Shown: positions 12,521 through 25,147, numbered from the stretch's first letter. The stretch: 64,000 bases of DNA from Sipunculus nudus (GCA_026874595.1 CM049311.1:45511676-45575675); one strand, 5' to 3'. The notes: generated by a model from the letters alone, not told the origin. Made by a program: numbers and translations.

Positions 12521-14110
12521 TGCACAGCGTCCATCTGTTTGTCTGCCAAGGGCAAAAATCACTCATATACAATATAGTGGTTTGACTTATCTGCCTTAAA
12601 TTTTGCATATGTATACAACTTGGACGGCTTTCTGGGTTTTTTGGTAGGTAGCGCAACCTACATACACAATTTGGCTGCAGACATCCATGCTGATATGCAA
12701 CACTTCACCCGTTCCACTCTGATTTAGGCGGATACAAGTAGTCGCTTGTCGACTACCCGTATTCTAGTTCCTTTTGATCATATTATCTCAAGAACAGTTA
12801 AAGTGAATGCAGTTGGATGTATATTTATGTAATATTGTAAAGGATTGGGTCAAATATTTCTGAATAAATATTACCATCATTTATAAAAGTGCAGTACAGT
12901 TGGCTTGTATTATATAAAAATTCATACAGAAGCACCTGTTTCTCAATAATTCTTGCATGTATTTCCTTGATTTTTGCTATATATTTTGATCTTATATTTG
13001 CCCTTTGTGGTGTTCCTTTGAGACTGACAGGTTTCAAGCAAGCTGTTGGAATAGTTCCTGATAGCTTAACAATCATGCCTTTTCCTCAGACCATCAATTC
13101 ACTGTGTTTTAACCAGACATAGGTGATATATATTTCTGTTGTCATAGAAAATTTTCAACAAATTGGCAAATTGGTTCTTCAAAATTTGACTGGAAGTTGT
13201 GAATCTCAGTCCATGATGTCACAGGTCATGCTTGGCAGCTGAGCGTCATGACCCATGGGTCACTTGTTTTTTATTACAAATTTATAAAACTTGTAAATTA
13301 AAAAAAAATGAATCTGATTAAAAACTATTAATTGAAAAAGTGGATATGCTAAAAAATAGGCTTTAACATAAACTTAAATGCATTATTCCCTTGAAAGTGA
13401 AATAAAGATATAAGTCCATTCTGTCCACTTGCCTGTCCATCTGTAAATTTTTAATATGCATAACAGTATCTCAGAACTTTACTGTTTTTAGCTCAGCTGA
13501 CTATAAGTCATCTATAAGTCTCCTACCAAGCAGAAAACTGGGTCTTTGCGACTTCTTTCCATTGAGAAATTAAGGAAAAACCTCAATTTTTTATTAAAAA
13601 CCTATTTTCACACTTCAGGACTGCCTAATATTGAAATCACTCGTCTGGTTTTCCTCATTTTTATCATAAATATTCCTCTATATAGTTCCTATGTACATGC
13701 CAGAAATTATGTCTGTATTATATAAATTAAAAAAGTTATGGGCCCAAACATAATGCATTTTTGTAAAAAATCAGGAAAGATATTTGTCCACTTAACACAA
13801 AACATGTTAAAGATATGGACTTTTTTTCCAGTAATATAATTTTAATGAATTGAAATTAAATTGTATACCCAAAATTAGACCAAAATCTTTTAAATTTTTT
13901 AAAATATTAACAAAAATAAAAAATTGCTACCTTAACCCTTTACTGTTCAGATTAGCCTGTGGATTGTCACACTCGTACTGTTCAGATTTATTTTGCATTT
14001 TTTCCACATTTTGACATGAATCTATTATAAGAGACATTTACTCAGTAACCGTTAAAGGTATCTTTGTGAAATTTTCAGCTTTTACTGTCAGGTATATGTC
14101 CTTCATGTTA

Positions 14111-15701
14111 TTGTATCCGCCAAAACAGAGTTTTGCGGATACTATGTTTTCAGCTGGCCGCCGCCGCCGCCGCCGCCGCCGCGGCGTAGGTGTCCGGAGA
14201 ACTCCTCCGTAACCGCTGGGCGGAATTTTCCGAAACCCGGGATTATGTTCGGGTCACATGTGAACTGCTGCGCCCCGATTTTGTTTTGACCTCTGACCTT
14301 TCCTTTGCGCTCTGCGTCCGTTTGTGCGTCTGTTTCCACACATAAACCCACATATCTCGGGAACCGTTTGACCGATCAGGAAAATTTTTTTGCACAAATG
14401 TAGCCCTCGGAGAGCTTTATAACATACACCAAAAATGGTGGCGCCACCTGCAACCATGTTTGCACAGTGTCCATCTGTTCGTCTGCCTTGGGTTAAAATC
14501 ACTCATATCTCTGCAGTGACTTGACTAATTCACCTGAAATTGGGCATGCGTAAACATCCTGGATAGCTTTTCTGATTTTATGACAGGTGGCGCCACCTAC
14601 ATTCACGTTTACGCTGCAGACATCCAAGCTCATATCTCGAGAACCGTTTGACCGATCAGGAAAATTCTTTTGCACAAATGTAGCCCTTGGAGAGCTTTAT
14701 AACATACACCAAAATGGTGGCGCCACCTGCAACCATGTTTGCACAGTGTCCATCTGTTCGTCTGCCTTGGGTTAAAATCACTCATATCTCTGCAGTGACT
14801 TGACTAATTCACCTGAAATTGGGCATGCGTATACATCCTGGATAGCTTTTCTGATTTTATGACAGGTGGCGCCACCTACATTCACGTTTACGCTGCAGAC
14901 ATCAAAAGTCATATCTCGGGAACCGTTTGACCGATCAGGAAAATTCTTTTGCACAAATGTAGCCCTTGGAGAGCTTTATAACATACACCAAAAATGGTGG
15001 CGCTACCTGCAACCATGTTTGCACAGTGTCCATCTGTTTGTCTGCCTTGGGTTAAAATCACTCATATCTCTGCAGTGACTTGACTAATTCACCTGAAATT
15101 TAGCATGCGTATACATCCTGGATAGCTTTTCTGATTTTATGACAGGTGGCGCCACCTACATTCACGTTTACGCTGCAGACATCCAAGCTCATATCTCAGG
15201 AACCGTTTGACCGATCAGGAAAATTTTTTTGCACAAATGTAGCCCTTGGAGAGCTTTATAACATACACCGAAAATGGTGGCACCACCTGCAACCATGTTT
15301 GCACAGTGTCCATCTGTTCGTCTGCCTTGGGTTAAAATCAATCATATTTCTGCAGTGGTTTGACTAATTCACCTGAAATTCGGCATGCTTATACATCCTG
15401 GATAGCTTTTCTGATTTTATGACAGGTGGCGCCACCTACAATCAAGTTTACGCTGCAGACATCCAAGCTCATATCTAGGGAACCGTTTGACCGATTGGGC
15501 CAAAATTTTGCATGTGTATAAATCTCACATAGCTCTTTATCATACGCAAAACTGGTAGCGCCACCTGCAGCCATGTTTGCACAGCTCCCATCTGTTTGTC
15601 TGCCATGGGATAAAATATCCATGCTAATATGCAACACTTCACCCGTTCCACTCTGATTTAGGCGGATACAAGTAGTCGCTTGTCGACTACCCGTATTCTA
15701 G
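14111..15701 (+). mobile_element. Family H Helitron-like element, copy 3
   Basis: It begins TTGTATCCGCC after an A, and ends GGCGGATACAA (15661-15671), hairpin GTAGTCGCTTGTCGACTAC, CCGTATT, CTAG at 15698-15701, followed by T. The unique lead, GCC microsatellite and about four satellite monomers of 279-280 bp are as in copy 2, and the two are very similar base for base. It sits inside the TTAA-flanked insert. Confidence 0.9.
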
Positions 15702-15739
15702 TTTTATTTATTTTCTACATACCTGGTTTGATATGTATG

Positions 15740-17165
15740 TAACTAAGGTATATACAGGTAAAAACAGGTAAATCTGTACTACCTGTATTTCCACTCACTG
15801 GTATATCACCAAAATGACCCCTTTCATCCTGTTCAGGTAACCCATGAACCATTTGATAAAAAAAGGGAAATGTAAGGATTTTTTTTCACTCCAAGGTAAT
15901 TATATATTAAAGGTAAGAAAAAGGTAAATGATTTGGTTTAACACTGGAAAGGGAACCACCGACGAACCAGAATGTGCTAGTAAAATTGGATTTTTCTGTG
16001 GGAATCATATATTTTTCACCTGAAAAGCTTGCTGACCAAAAGAGCACATTCTATGACTATTGACATATAACACATATGTTTACCTGTACAGGTCAGAAAA
16101 GGTAAATTATTTTTTTTTCTGAATATGTACGCAAACACCTTGTTAATCAGTATAGTTACTATAAATTAATACCTTCTCTATTTATGGACTGTATAATTAA
16201 TTTTGATATAAGAACAGGTGCTTTTAATACAGTAATTAAGTTACCTATGTGAATAGTACCTTTGTTCTTCAACTGATCTAATTACCTGTGACAGTGACAA
16301 AATCATGCTGAAAAGTGGCTGGTGAGAATAGGGATAAACAAGTGTTAACTGTGAAAAACCATTATATTTTGATTTTTCAGACATGTAAAACATAAATTGA
16401 TAATTTTGGTTACAGTTACACATAAAAACATACTCACCTGTACAGGTGAGTTTGGTTAAATCCAGGTAAATTATTTTTTAATGAAGTATATATTTTATAC
16501 ATGTAATTAGGGAGGACAAAAAAAAAACAAACAACTTAATTTTGAGTGCCATGTGTAAAATTTATGAATTACAGGTACTAACTGCACTATTTATTGGGTT
16601 ACGTGAAATGATACCTTTGATCTTAAACAGATTTAATTACCTTTGTAAGTACAGAATATAAAGACAACTTTTCATTAAAAGTGGAAAGGAAATTTTTGAA
16701 GGAGTCAAAACAATATGCAGAAGCTATCTTTTAATTAACTGCACAGCCATGAGACTTGTGCATTTCAATTTTGCCAATTGCTACCTGTAAAAGTTTACTC
16801 ACCTGCACAGGTAAGATCAGGTAAATAAAGGTAAATTCTCATTTTTTAAATTTAAATTATATATTGCACTTGTTATAAGGAACATCGCAATAAAAACTAT
16901 TTCCTTTTGTCCAATGTGCAAAATATATAATTTATGGGTGTAAAATGCACAAATTATCTGGTTACCTGTAATATACCTTTTTATGTCAAATTAATATATT
17001 TTAACAAGTGCAGGCAAAAACAAATCGCAGACGGATTATAAAATAAAATCTGGAAAATTGTGTCTACTCTGTTTACATTTCATGCAATAATAAAATTGCT
17101 GTTTAGTTGGTCTGTCGCGTTTATCTGCACAGGTAAAAATCCAGGTGCGACAGGTAAACAGGTGT
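15740..17165 (+). repeat. Diverged 330-360 bp tandem repeat with CACCTGTACAGGTGA palindromes
   Basis: Units are marked by TTTACCTGTACAGGTCAGAA near 16079, TCACCTGTACAGGTGAG near 16435, TCACCTGCACAGGTAAG near 16799 and TTATCTGCACAGGTAAA near 17127. Each is followed by GGTAAATT and a T tract. An ATACCTTTGTTCTT/ATACCTTTGATCTT block with ATTACCT also recurs. No coding potential is seen. Confidence 0.7.
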
Positions 17166-20100
17166 GCACTTGGTTCGATCAACGATTAGCCTTAATAAAC
17201 GTTGATATATCCAAATCTTTCCCATTCTAAACAGTGCAAATGTACTAAAATTTGAAATAAAAATCAAAACAAATATGTCTTACACTTGTGAAAACTGTTA
17301 TTTTCCTAATTGAGGGTATCCATGCAATTTCTTTTGAAGTACCCGCCCCTTCGCGGCTGACGGTGATTGAGCGATAATGAGTGAATTCAGCAATGTGTAG
17401 CACACAAGGTACATTAATGACGCGGTTTTGCGGACTTTAGTCGCAGGATTAACCTATCTAGTCAATATAACGGAAAAATAAAAATAAATTAAAACTTTTA
17501 CTGGGCAATTAAGATGCAAGACGACACGTCTGTTTGGGTTTCTTTCCTGAATGGTCCAATTCAACCGCATCATCCCTCAGCCAGCGATGACGCACTGACG
17601 CTGCAAACTTTTCTCACCCAATCGCGTCTACTTTTACATCGGCAAGGTTCATGTGACTGGGTCTGGCGTGTTTACTTTGTAAAGTCTTTTAAATGGACAA
17701 GGTTCACGTGACTAAGTCTGGCGTGTTTATTATAAGAGGCATCATGAGATGCAGTGCCGACTGGCGGTCGAATTATTCTTTTTTTTTTTGGGGGGGGGGG
17801 GGGGTTGTTTGTTGGAGTTACCTGGAAACATCCTTTCACGTCATGCAATATATGTATATGCATTAGAAGGGATTCTTTCCCGCAGGGATCAGAAACAACG
17901 AGAACACGTACTGATAGTACTTAGATAGTAGAACAATAATTCATTACATATATAATATATATGCACATTAATGTAAACAAATCGTTATTAACAAGAATAT
18001 AAAATAACGGAAAATCAATATTTTTTATTGTTGGAAAGGTGTTTTTAAAATGTGCTATTGGGATAATGCACATAATACCAAAGTTTATAAACGTGGGAAA
18101 ACGATACTAAACTGTGAAGTAACACCAAAGAAACATGTTTTTCACAGTACATTTTAATGTATGTTATGTTATTCAAATATATAGGCCTACGTATGTCCAA
18201 CAATGCCTATCAAAATTATGCCTAGTTACTATGATTTCATAGCAGTACATTCTGATATCTCAGAGGAAAATTGCACGTACATATCTTTTTGCACTTACTT
18301 ATCCAGGTCTTCAATTTGCACTTTATTTCATCTTAGAGGAAAATTGCACGTACATATCTTTATGCACTTACTTATCCAGGTCTTCAATTTGCACTTTATT
18401 TCACTGACATTTAAATGAAGCATAATTACGTTATGAAATTAATATAAAATGGAAATATAATATATAATTACATTTATTCAATTCAACTTCACTTGAAGAA
18501 AAGTAGGAAATTTATTTAATAATTTTGAGACGCACAATTCCTTGGTTAACTAGATGTATACACGAGACCTAACTTCAAATCATATATCTAATCTGGTAAC
18601 CTCCGTATGCAACTTTGTACATTTAAGCCTTCATATAGTCAGAATGCATAAGTCATGCACTGCTGATAAAACTTCAGCTTCAGCAGGAATGCATGCGGTC
18701 TCCCCAGGCTGCAAGGTGGTGATTTCACGGAGATGCAGAGTTCCAGTTAATCATAAAACAACATGCAGCAACAATTCAGTAATTCTAAAGAAGCGCCTGG
18801 AATGTTCCAAAAACTTCTAATAAGTTATGATCCCTTGGGTGTTTGTTTATTTATTTATTTTGTATTCACCAGTCCCGTCAGCTGTAGAGACGCGGACCAT
18901 GGCCTACACCTTGCAATTATACATGTCGTTCGGTTCCCGAACATTGTAAATGATATCCTTTGTTGATTAATGTAATAGGTGCCAATTTAAAGTAGTAATT
19001 TCCACTCCGAATCCCTGCCTGGTTGGCCACATGATGTGTGCTGTCTTTCCGCTAAAATCTTCTGTGTGATAAGAAAATTTCCGTGTGCTAATAAAACTGT
19101 CAATCAAACGTGAAAATGACATGGTCTGGTGGGTAAAAATAGAAGCCGACACCTTGTGGTATTTTAGGTCTTCGAAAGGGGCAAGTTTGAGACAAAGCCA
19201 TCAAACATTTTGCAATATATAGATATATTTGTATACCTGCGTCTTTTAAATCTTATCTTACAGCAATGGAAAGGTACAATTATATTTCAGTCTAATTTGT
19301 CCACCTGCATGGTTTCTCGTCATTTTGAATACACCATGCGCATGCATATCGAAAGTCCGCATCTTCGGTTTTTATATTTTACTTTCACTGTGTCACCGTC
19401 ACTATATACACGCTATAGCTTCTAATTTAAGATTGGCAAATGCATTTTATTCATTTGTCCTGCATGTATCATGACTGAGACTGACTCCGCCGTATGACTT
19501 TAAAGGATTATCATGACCAAGACACATTTTCCATATTTAATCCCTGGGCCATGCATGCACAGTGACTGGGTTTTGAGAGCGATATCAATATAAAGCGGCG
19601 TTTATACCGGGCGCACGGTATATGCGATATATATGCAGGCGGTCTGCGGTATACACTATGTATTTTTTATGAATATAGGCAGCGAATGAAACCGATTTGA
19701 GAAATTGACATGGATGAAATGTAAAAAGGAGTTATAAGTTCTGGTATCAGTGGTAAGATTTTATGTTTAAAAGGTACAAACATTTAACGCAGTACTATTC
19801 CTTACAACAATGAATAGCCTGTTATAGGCAAACATGTATTACCAAAAAAAATTATTTACTTCAATTCATAATATAATAGGTTATAGTTTTATAATTTTAT
19901 TTGCTATGTGCCATATATATTTAAGGATGTTTTGCAGCTCCTCCCAAAATCTGTTTCACTGGCAGTGACAGTGCTTTTTTCAATCACTAATGAAAATTAT
20001 AATACGCACATACTGTATACATGTGTATATATATAGGCCTATATACACACACATGCACACACAAAAGTGCGCACACGTGCACGTACACATGTAGCCTATA

Positions 20101-21135
20101 CATATACAGAAAGTACTACACATATACAAATTTGTAAAATCTGTTCAGTATGTGTTGAAACCGTATTAATACATATTTGTTCAAGCGTATAAGTCACTTA
20201 CTGTCTTGTCTTACATATTCAAGGATCTGGGTGTAAGCGTGCAGTTCCACGTACGTCGTATAATAATTACATCAATATTTCATGAAGTATATTATCATTA
20301 TATTTTACACTGGAAAATTAACTATATCCATAAATTATCTGGCTCTTTCTAAGTTAAGACGGTATCAATTTTATTTTCAATTCATAAAGTCTCTTAGAAT
20401 GATTGACAGTTCTTGTGCACGGCCGATTGTGCCCGATAACGATTGTACAAAGAATGTTTGGCACAGAAATGATCACTAGTAAACAATCAGACATCACATA
20501 TATATACGACATGATATATGACAGTATCTTCGATTTTTATTTATGAAAATATGTTAATATTTAAAATAAATACTCATCTTATTATATGATATTGGTAAAA
20601 CATGGTTTTCCAGTGCCATTACATGACACAATTAGGAGGTCACTCAGATCACATGCGTGGTGTCTGTCAAACGCGTCAGTCAGTCGGACGGCGATCATTG
20701 GTCACAAGTTAAACCAATAAAAAAAGGTATAATATATGATCTTGGAAATATTTAACGGAAGTTAACTCTGTAAACACATTGCACTTGGTTTTCTCACTGG
20801 AATTGATAGCCAACATTTAGTGATTTACCGATTTCTGATGAATTTAGCGAAAGTGTCTGATTTTACTCTCGCAGGCGACATGTTACCAGGGCCCACGTAA
20901 CAAGGCCACGTGAGTGAAAGTCAATCATTTTTATTTTTTTTCCAACAAGTCGGCGTCCGCGCCAGTTTGGATCTTGGTCACATGTTAGAACAACTCTTGA
21001 CGTTCTGCTCTTTCATTTAAGTACAAATATGATAGATGACAATAGATATTTCACCCCCAAAACTTGCCCCAAATACGGGTATGTAAAATGGGCTTTAGCG
21101 CGCCCTGGCGGGCGCCTTTGAATTCTAGGCCTGTG
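17166..21135. other. Unassigned sequence inside the TTAA-flanked insert
   Basis: No gene is supported. Visible items are: a partial duplication CAAGGTTCATGTGACT..CTGGCGTGTTTA (17645 and 17699); a T9G14 run (17780-17804); a 73-bp tandem duplication at 18263-18408; a TG/CA-rich stretch near 20040-20090; and a GC-rich inverted repeat near 21095-21160 (GCCCTGGCGGGCGC against GCGCCCGCCAAGGC). Confidence 0.6.
18263..18408 (+). repeat. 73-bp tandem duplication
   Basis: GAGGAAAATTGCACGTACAT and the following bases to CACTTTATTTCA occur at 18263 and again at 18336 with one or two differences. The low divergence suggests a recent event. Confidence 0.9.
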
Positions 21136-21510
21136 ACAAACCGTGCGCCCGCCAAGGCGGTATTGGAGTTTAAAGGCTTAAATTTTGCCCAACTTTGACC
21201 ATGGCACGTTTTTTTTCGGTAAGTACTGTGGATCTAATTTTCACAGCATGTACAAATAAGGATTTAATCTGTTAAAATCTAAAATTTTAAAATAAAAGCT
21301 GCAAAATTAGGCCAGTTATTGAATTTGTTTGGGAGGCTCTTGTTGTATTCCCTTACATTGTCAAGCAGTCCACTTTAATCAATGTAGGTCATTCAGTGCA
21401 ACTCTCTATGCTCCTGAGGCTGTTATGTAATCCCATCACTCTTGGCAAGCCCTCTCTCTTGTTGAGCTTGATCAGGCTGCCAGCATAAATACCGCAGGGA
21501 GCCTTTCTCT

Positions 21511-21530
21511 CCCCCCCCCCCCCCCCCCCC
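21511..21530 (+). repeat. Poly-C tract in family A
   Basis: A C run follows CCTTTCTCT. The equivalent family A position at about 38530-38561 also has a long C run. Similar C runs occur at 47090-47108, 47459-47475 and 49573-49588. Lengths are likely unstable and may be inexact in the assembly. Confidence 0.85.
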
Positions 21531-22996
21531 ATTCTGTTGACAGACCTGTACTCTAAACAAGATGAATCTTATAATTTCACATTTTTTCAGCTATGAACAG
21601 TAACAACAGAGACCCCTCCCTGACCCACCGCTTCAATACACAGGACTAATATACAAGACAAAGCTTATAATTTTAATGTTAAAAAAATTCTTTTTGTTGA
21701 GACTTGGACAATTTTGATTTTTTTTTTTAAGAAAAAAATGTTCAGGAATTTAATCCTAATATTCAAATATGGTAAAATATTAGGACCTAATGTAAGTGCT
21801 AACTGACAAGATTTAAGAAGATATAAATACTTGGTAGTATTTCATTCAAATCTCTTAAAGTTGGCGAGGTCTAGGTGTGAATAACACTGTTAAACTTAGT
21901 TTTTAAAATTAGGAATATTGGTCAAACTTTGTGGGATTAATTTTTAACTCATATGGCCATATATTTAACTTTTGAAAAGTTAATTACCTTCACACATTAT
22001 TTGTTTATGAAATGGAACTTTTATATGACACTTACCTTAGGCCCATTTTCTTCCTTGGTGCATCACTAAATGGTTTCAGGCCAAAGGTTTCATTTATTAC
22101 ACAGTCCATATGCTTTAGCTCATGTCCATTATTTTATAATTTACAGAGTTTAATTTAAGCTGGGCCAATTTCTTTTAGCTTTTCAAATGGTAATATACAT
22201 GGAAAACTGTAAGAAATAAAAATATTTTGCAGTTACTAAATTTAGCTGTGCGACGTGACCCATGGGTCCCTTGTTCTTTATGACAGTCTTGTCAGAATAT
22301 TAGTTTTGTAATTATACATTTATAACTTTACTATGACAAAGTAGGAGGGCCCCTTTCCTCTGTGCTTCTCATATGCTTATATATTTGCAAAACATTACAA
22401 TAGAATATTTTGCATGTTTTGCATTTGCAAAAATTTCAAACTTCAGCTGAGCGCCATGACCCATGGGTCCCTTGTTTTATCATTATTCTATTTAATTGTG
22501 CAAAAAACAAAGACAGCACTTTGCATAATATAAGCTTTATTTATAGAAAATTAATTATCTGTTACAAATGGTGCCAAATATGCCATTAACATGAACCTTG
22601 GCTCAGTATAAAGTAGCTTTTCATAAATCACAAAAACTTTTTGTAAAGTTCAAGGACTCATCCAGGGTTGGGGTAATTGTAATTACCTGTAATTAATTAC
22701 AATTTTTCAAGTAATTTAATGTCATTTGTAATTGAACAAAATTCAATTACAAGTAATCCTAATTGTAATGATTACAAGGGTAAAAACAGATGTAATTTTT
22801 AATTACTTTTCAATTACCTTCCAGTTACTTTCCAAATTCATGACAGAGCTCCTTACCTTATACCTCATTCCTTTGCACTGTTTATCAAAACACTCTTGAG
22901 CAAGGATTGTAAGCTATGATTATTGAATAAATAGTACCCAAATATGTAATAAGCATGGTTATTAGTATGCCATATAAGTTATACTCATTACTGGCC

Positions 22997-25147
22997 TTTT
23001 TAGCTCAGCTGACTTTCAGTCATGCTGGGCTAAAGCGATGGGTCTTTGTCCGGCGTCCTTCCGTCTGTCCGTCCGGCCATTAGCAGGGCACAAATCGTAA
23101 CCGAAGGGGCTAGGGCCATGAACCCTATGCAGTCTTAGAGGTTATAAAAAGATCTCCTTGCAAACCTGAAATTAGGTCACTGCGACCTATATTCTCGAAG
23201 TTATGGGGTGTGTTTGCACCCCCCAGAAATAACTCTTTGAGACAAAATTTTCATCCCAAACCTTCCATCTTTCACATACAGCTCACCTACCAACAGGGGA
23301 AGAACCATAATTTTTTTTAGGTCAAAAGGTCAACGGTCAAGTTCACAGCACCCACTTCTTGCGTGGAGTCATTTTCAGGCAAACTTTTCAATCTGTACCT
23401 TCCATCTGTCATATATAGCTTACCTACCAATATGGGAAGAAGCCTATTGATGTTGAGGTCAAAAAGTCAAAAGGTCAAGGTCACAATATTTAATTGTTTT
23501 AAATGCTTGTGAGCATATTTCAAGTGTAACTGTTCAACCCAAACCTTCAGTCTTTCACATATGCCACATCTATGCATCACTCAGTTTGACTCAAACTTCA
23601 TATTTATGGGTCTTTTTGCTTGAATAAATAACTTATTGATTTTGGGGTCAGCTGGTCAGCAGGTTAAAGGTTGCAGGTCAAAGTTATTCACTCATTGGTT
23701 GCCAAGTAATGACACCCAGCCAGATGTAAGTGGTTAGTAGTTACCCATCATTTAGAAAGAATCCAGTTGATATGTGGGCAAAAGGCCAAGGTCATAGGTC
23801 AGGGATGTTCACAGTTACTTATTTTATAGACCATCTCTATTTTTCTTGTATATATAACCATCCCACTCCAGCTGGTACATCTCCCTGTGTGGCTGTAATT
23901 GTGAGTGACACTGGTGACATATGACTCCCTTTTGTATCAGCCTATTAAGTGATAAGGCTCAGTGATAAGTATCTCGTTACTTCATAACAAAAACACTGTT
24001 GTCAGAATGCTTCAGCCAGGCATTAAGACTATGAGAGTATAGTATTAAGGTTTAGTTACTGATTTATAAGATGATGGGAACATTTTGCAGTTTATTTTAT
24101 GGAATCCTAGCAATAAACTTAGTTTCCTAGATATCTGAATATTTTAATATATATCACCACATATAAAAGCAAGTGTTTGTTCTAATAATATGTGGATGTG
24201 TACCTTGATTTAGGATGGCTTTTTGTTTTATTTCAAGACTCTTAGTCATGCTTTCTGCATTTCTTTTCTTTCATGTTTGACAGTTTACCTACTCTGCTGA
24301 CCCCATTGAAAAGCAGAGTGATAATAAAAAATATTGGACTTACACTTTTTACAATTGCATATCTATAAATCTGATATGAGGGCCTGGACATGCCTTTTGA
24401 ATTATTTTGGGCATTTATTACTGGATAATTTGCCCCAAGTTTGGGTCTCTTATTGGAGAATGTGAGATATCAAATGTCATACTTGTCAGAAATCCATTAT
24501 GTCTGCCAGTTAGCCACCTTAGAAATTCTTTCTTCAGGGCAGTTTCAGTAATTTTTCTTTAATGTTTGGTCCGATTTAGAGAATGTTTGTTGTCTGATTT
24601 CAGACTTGTCAGAAGTCCAATATGGCCACCAGACAACCATCTTTTAATTCCTTTTGATCATATTATCTCAAGAACAGTTAAAGTGAATGCAGTTGGATGT
24701 ATATTTATGTAATCTTGTAAAGGATTGGGTCAAATATTTCTGAATAAATATTACCATCATTTATAAAAGTGCAGTATAGTTGGCTTGTATTGAATAAAAA
24801 TTCATACAGAAGCACCTGTTTCTCAATAATTCTTGCATGTATTTCCTTGATTTTTGCTATATATTTTGATCTTATATCTGCCCTTTGTGGTGTTCCTTTT
24901 GAGACTGACAGGTTTCAAGCAAGCTGTTGAAATTGTTCCTGATAGCTTAACAACCATGCATTTTCCTCAGACCATCAATTTACTGTGTTTTAACCAGACA
25001 TAGGTGATATATATTTCTGTTGTCGTAGAAAATTTTCAACAAATTGGCAAATTGGTTCTTCAAAATTTGACTGGAAGTTGTGAATCTCAGTCCATGATGT
25101 CACAGGTCATGCTTGGCAGCTGAGCGTCATGACCCATGGGTCACTTG
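22997..25147 (+). mobile_element. Family A element, long subtype, copy 2
   Basis: It starts TTTTTAGCTCAGCTGACTTT and ends GGCAGCTGAGCGTCATGACC..GGTCACTTG at 25147. It is nearly identical to 9089-13266 but lacks the family H insertion (site at 24647/24648) and about 290 bp of the AGGTCA-rich tandem repeat. It is inserted in the hAT-type element. Confidence 0.9.

Larger units (their letters stand above)
11040..12767 (+). mobile_element. Family H Helitron-like element, copy 2, with precise empty site
   Basis: The 5' end is TTGTATCCGCCAAAACAGAG with hairpin GTATCCGCC..GCGGATAC. The 3' end holds GGCGGATACAA (12727-12737), the exact inverse of the first 11 bases, then hairpin GTAGTCGCTTGTCGACTAC (12738-12756), CCGTATT and CTAG (12764-12767). 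The host reads ..TTTTAA before and TTCCTTTTGATC after. The paralogous element at 24641-24655 reads TTTTAATTCCTTTTG without the insert. Insertion is thus between A and T with no duplication. It carries about four 280-bp satellite monomers. No protein is encoded. Confidence 0.92.
9089..13266 (+). mobile_element. Family A element, long subtype, copy 1 (interrupted by family H)
   Basis: The start is TTTTTAGCTCAGCTGACTTT at 9089. The end is GGCAGCTGAGCGTCATGACC..GGTCACTTG at 13266, with the perfect palindrome TGACCCATGGGTCA. It matches 22997-25147 along its length apart from a family H insertion at 11040-12767 and about 290 bp of extra tandem repeat near 9440-9740. The paralogous site near 39222 is uninterrupted, giving an empty site inside a T run and no target duplication. 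There is no transposase coding. Confidence 0.85.
13936..21177. mobile_element. TTAA-flanked insertion, possible piggyBac-type element without recognisable transposase
   Basis: TTAA stands at 13932-13935 and again at 21178-21181, while homologous family A copies have a single TTAA there. The insert starts CCCTTTACTGTTCAG; its other end, read inverted, starts GCCTTTAAACTCC, so the ends share only CCTTTA. TTAA duplication is the mark of piggyBac elements. No open frame of more than about 90 codons is present, so it is non-autonomous, strongly decayed or composite. It contains family H copy 3 (14111-15701), a dispersed-palindrome repeat (15740-17165) and about 4 kb of otherwise unassigned sequence. 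Confidence 0.6.
13485..22273 (+). mobile_element. Family A element split by a 7.2 kb TTAA-flanked insert
   Basis: It starts TTTTTAGCTCAGCTGACTAT at 13485 and ends GACGTGACCCATGGGTCCC then TTG at 22273. The left part (to 13935) and right part (from 21178) join to the family consensus ACCTTAAATTTTGCCCAACT, as seen uninterrupted near 31655, 32336 and 38243. The host element continues at 22274 with TTCTTTATGACAGTC, matching 39446 onward, so the insertion point lies within a T run. Confidence 0.8.
8525..22474 (+). mobile_element. Family A element, outermost host of a nested stack (5' truncated)
   Basis: Three separated blocks (8541-9088, 13267-13484 and 22274-22474) are collinear with one continuous stretch at 38606-39646. 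The block ends with CTTCAGCTGAGCGCCATGAC..CCCTTG at 22474. Two other family A elements interrupt it (9089-13266 and 13485-22273). The element's own 5' end is not seen. It is intronic in MORC. Confidence 0.75.

Noticed and set aside
20030-20110. CA/TA-rich stretch as a regulatory element
   Set aside because: It is ordinary low-complexity sequence with no supporting context.
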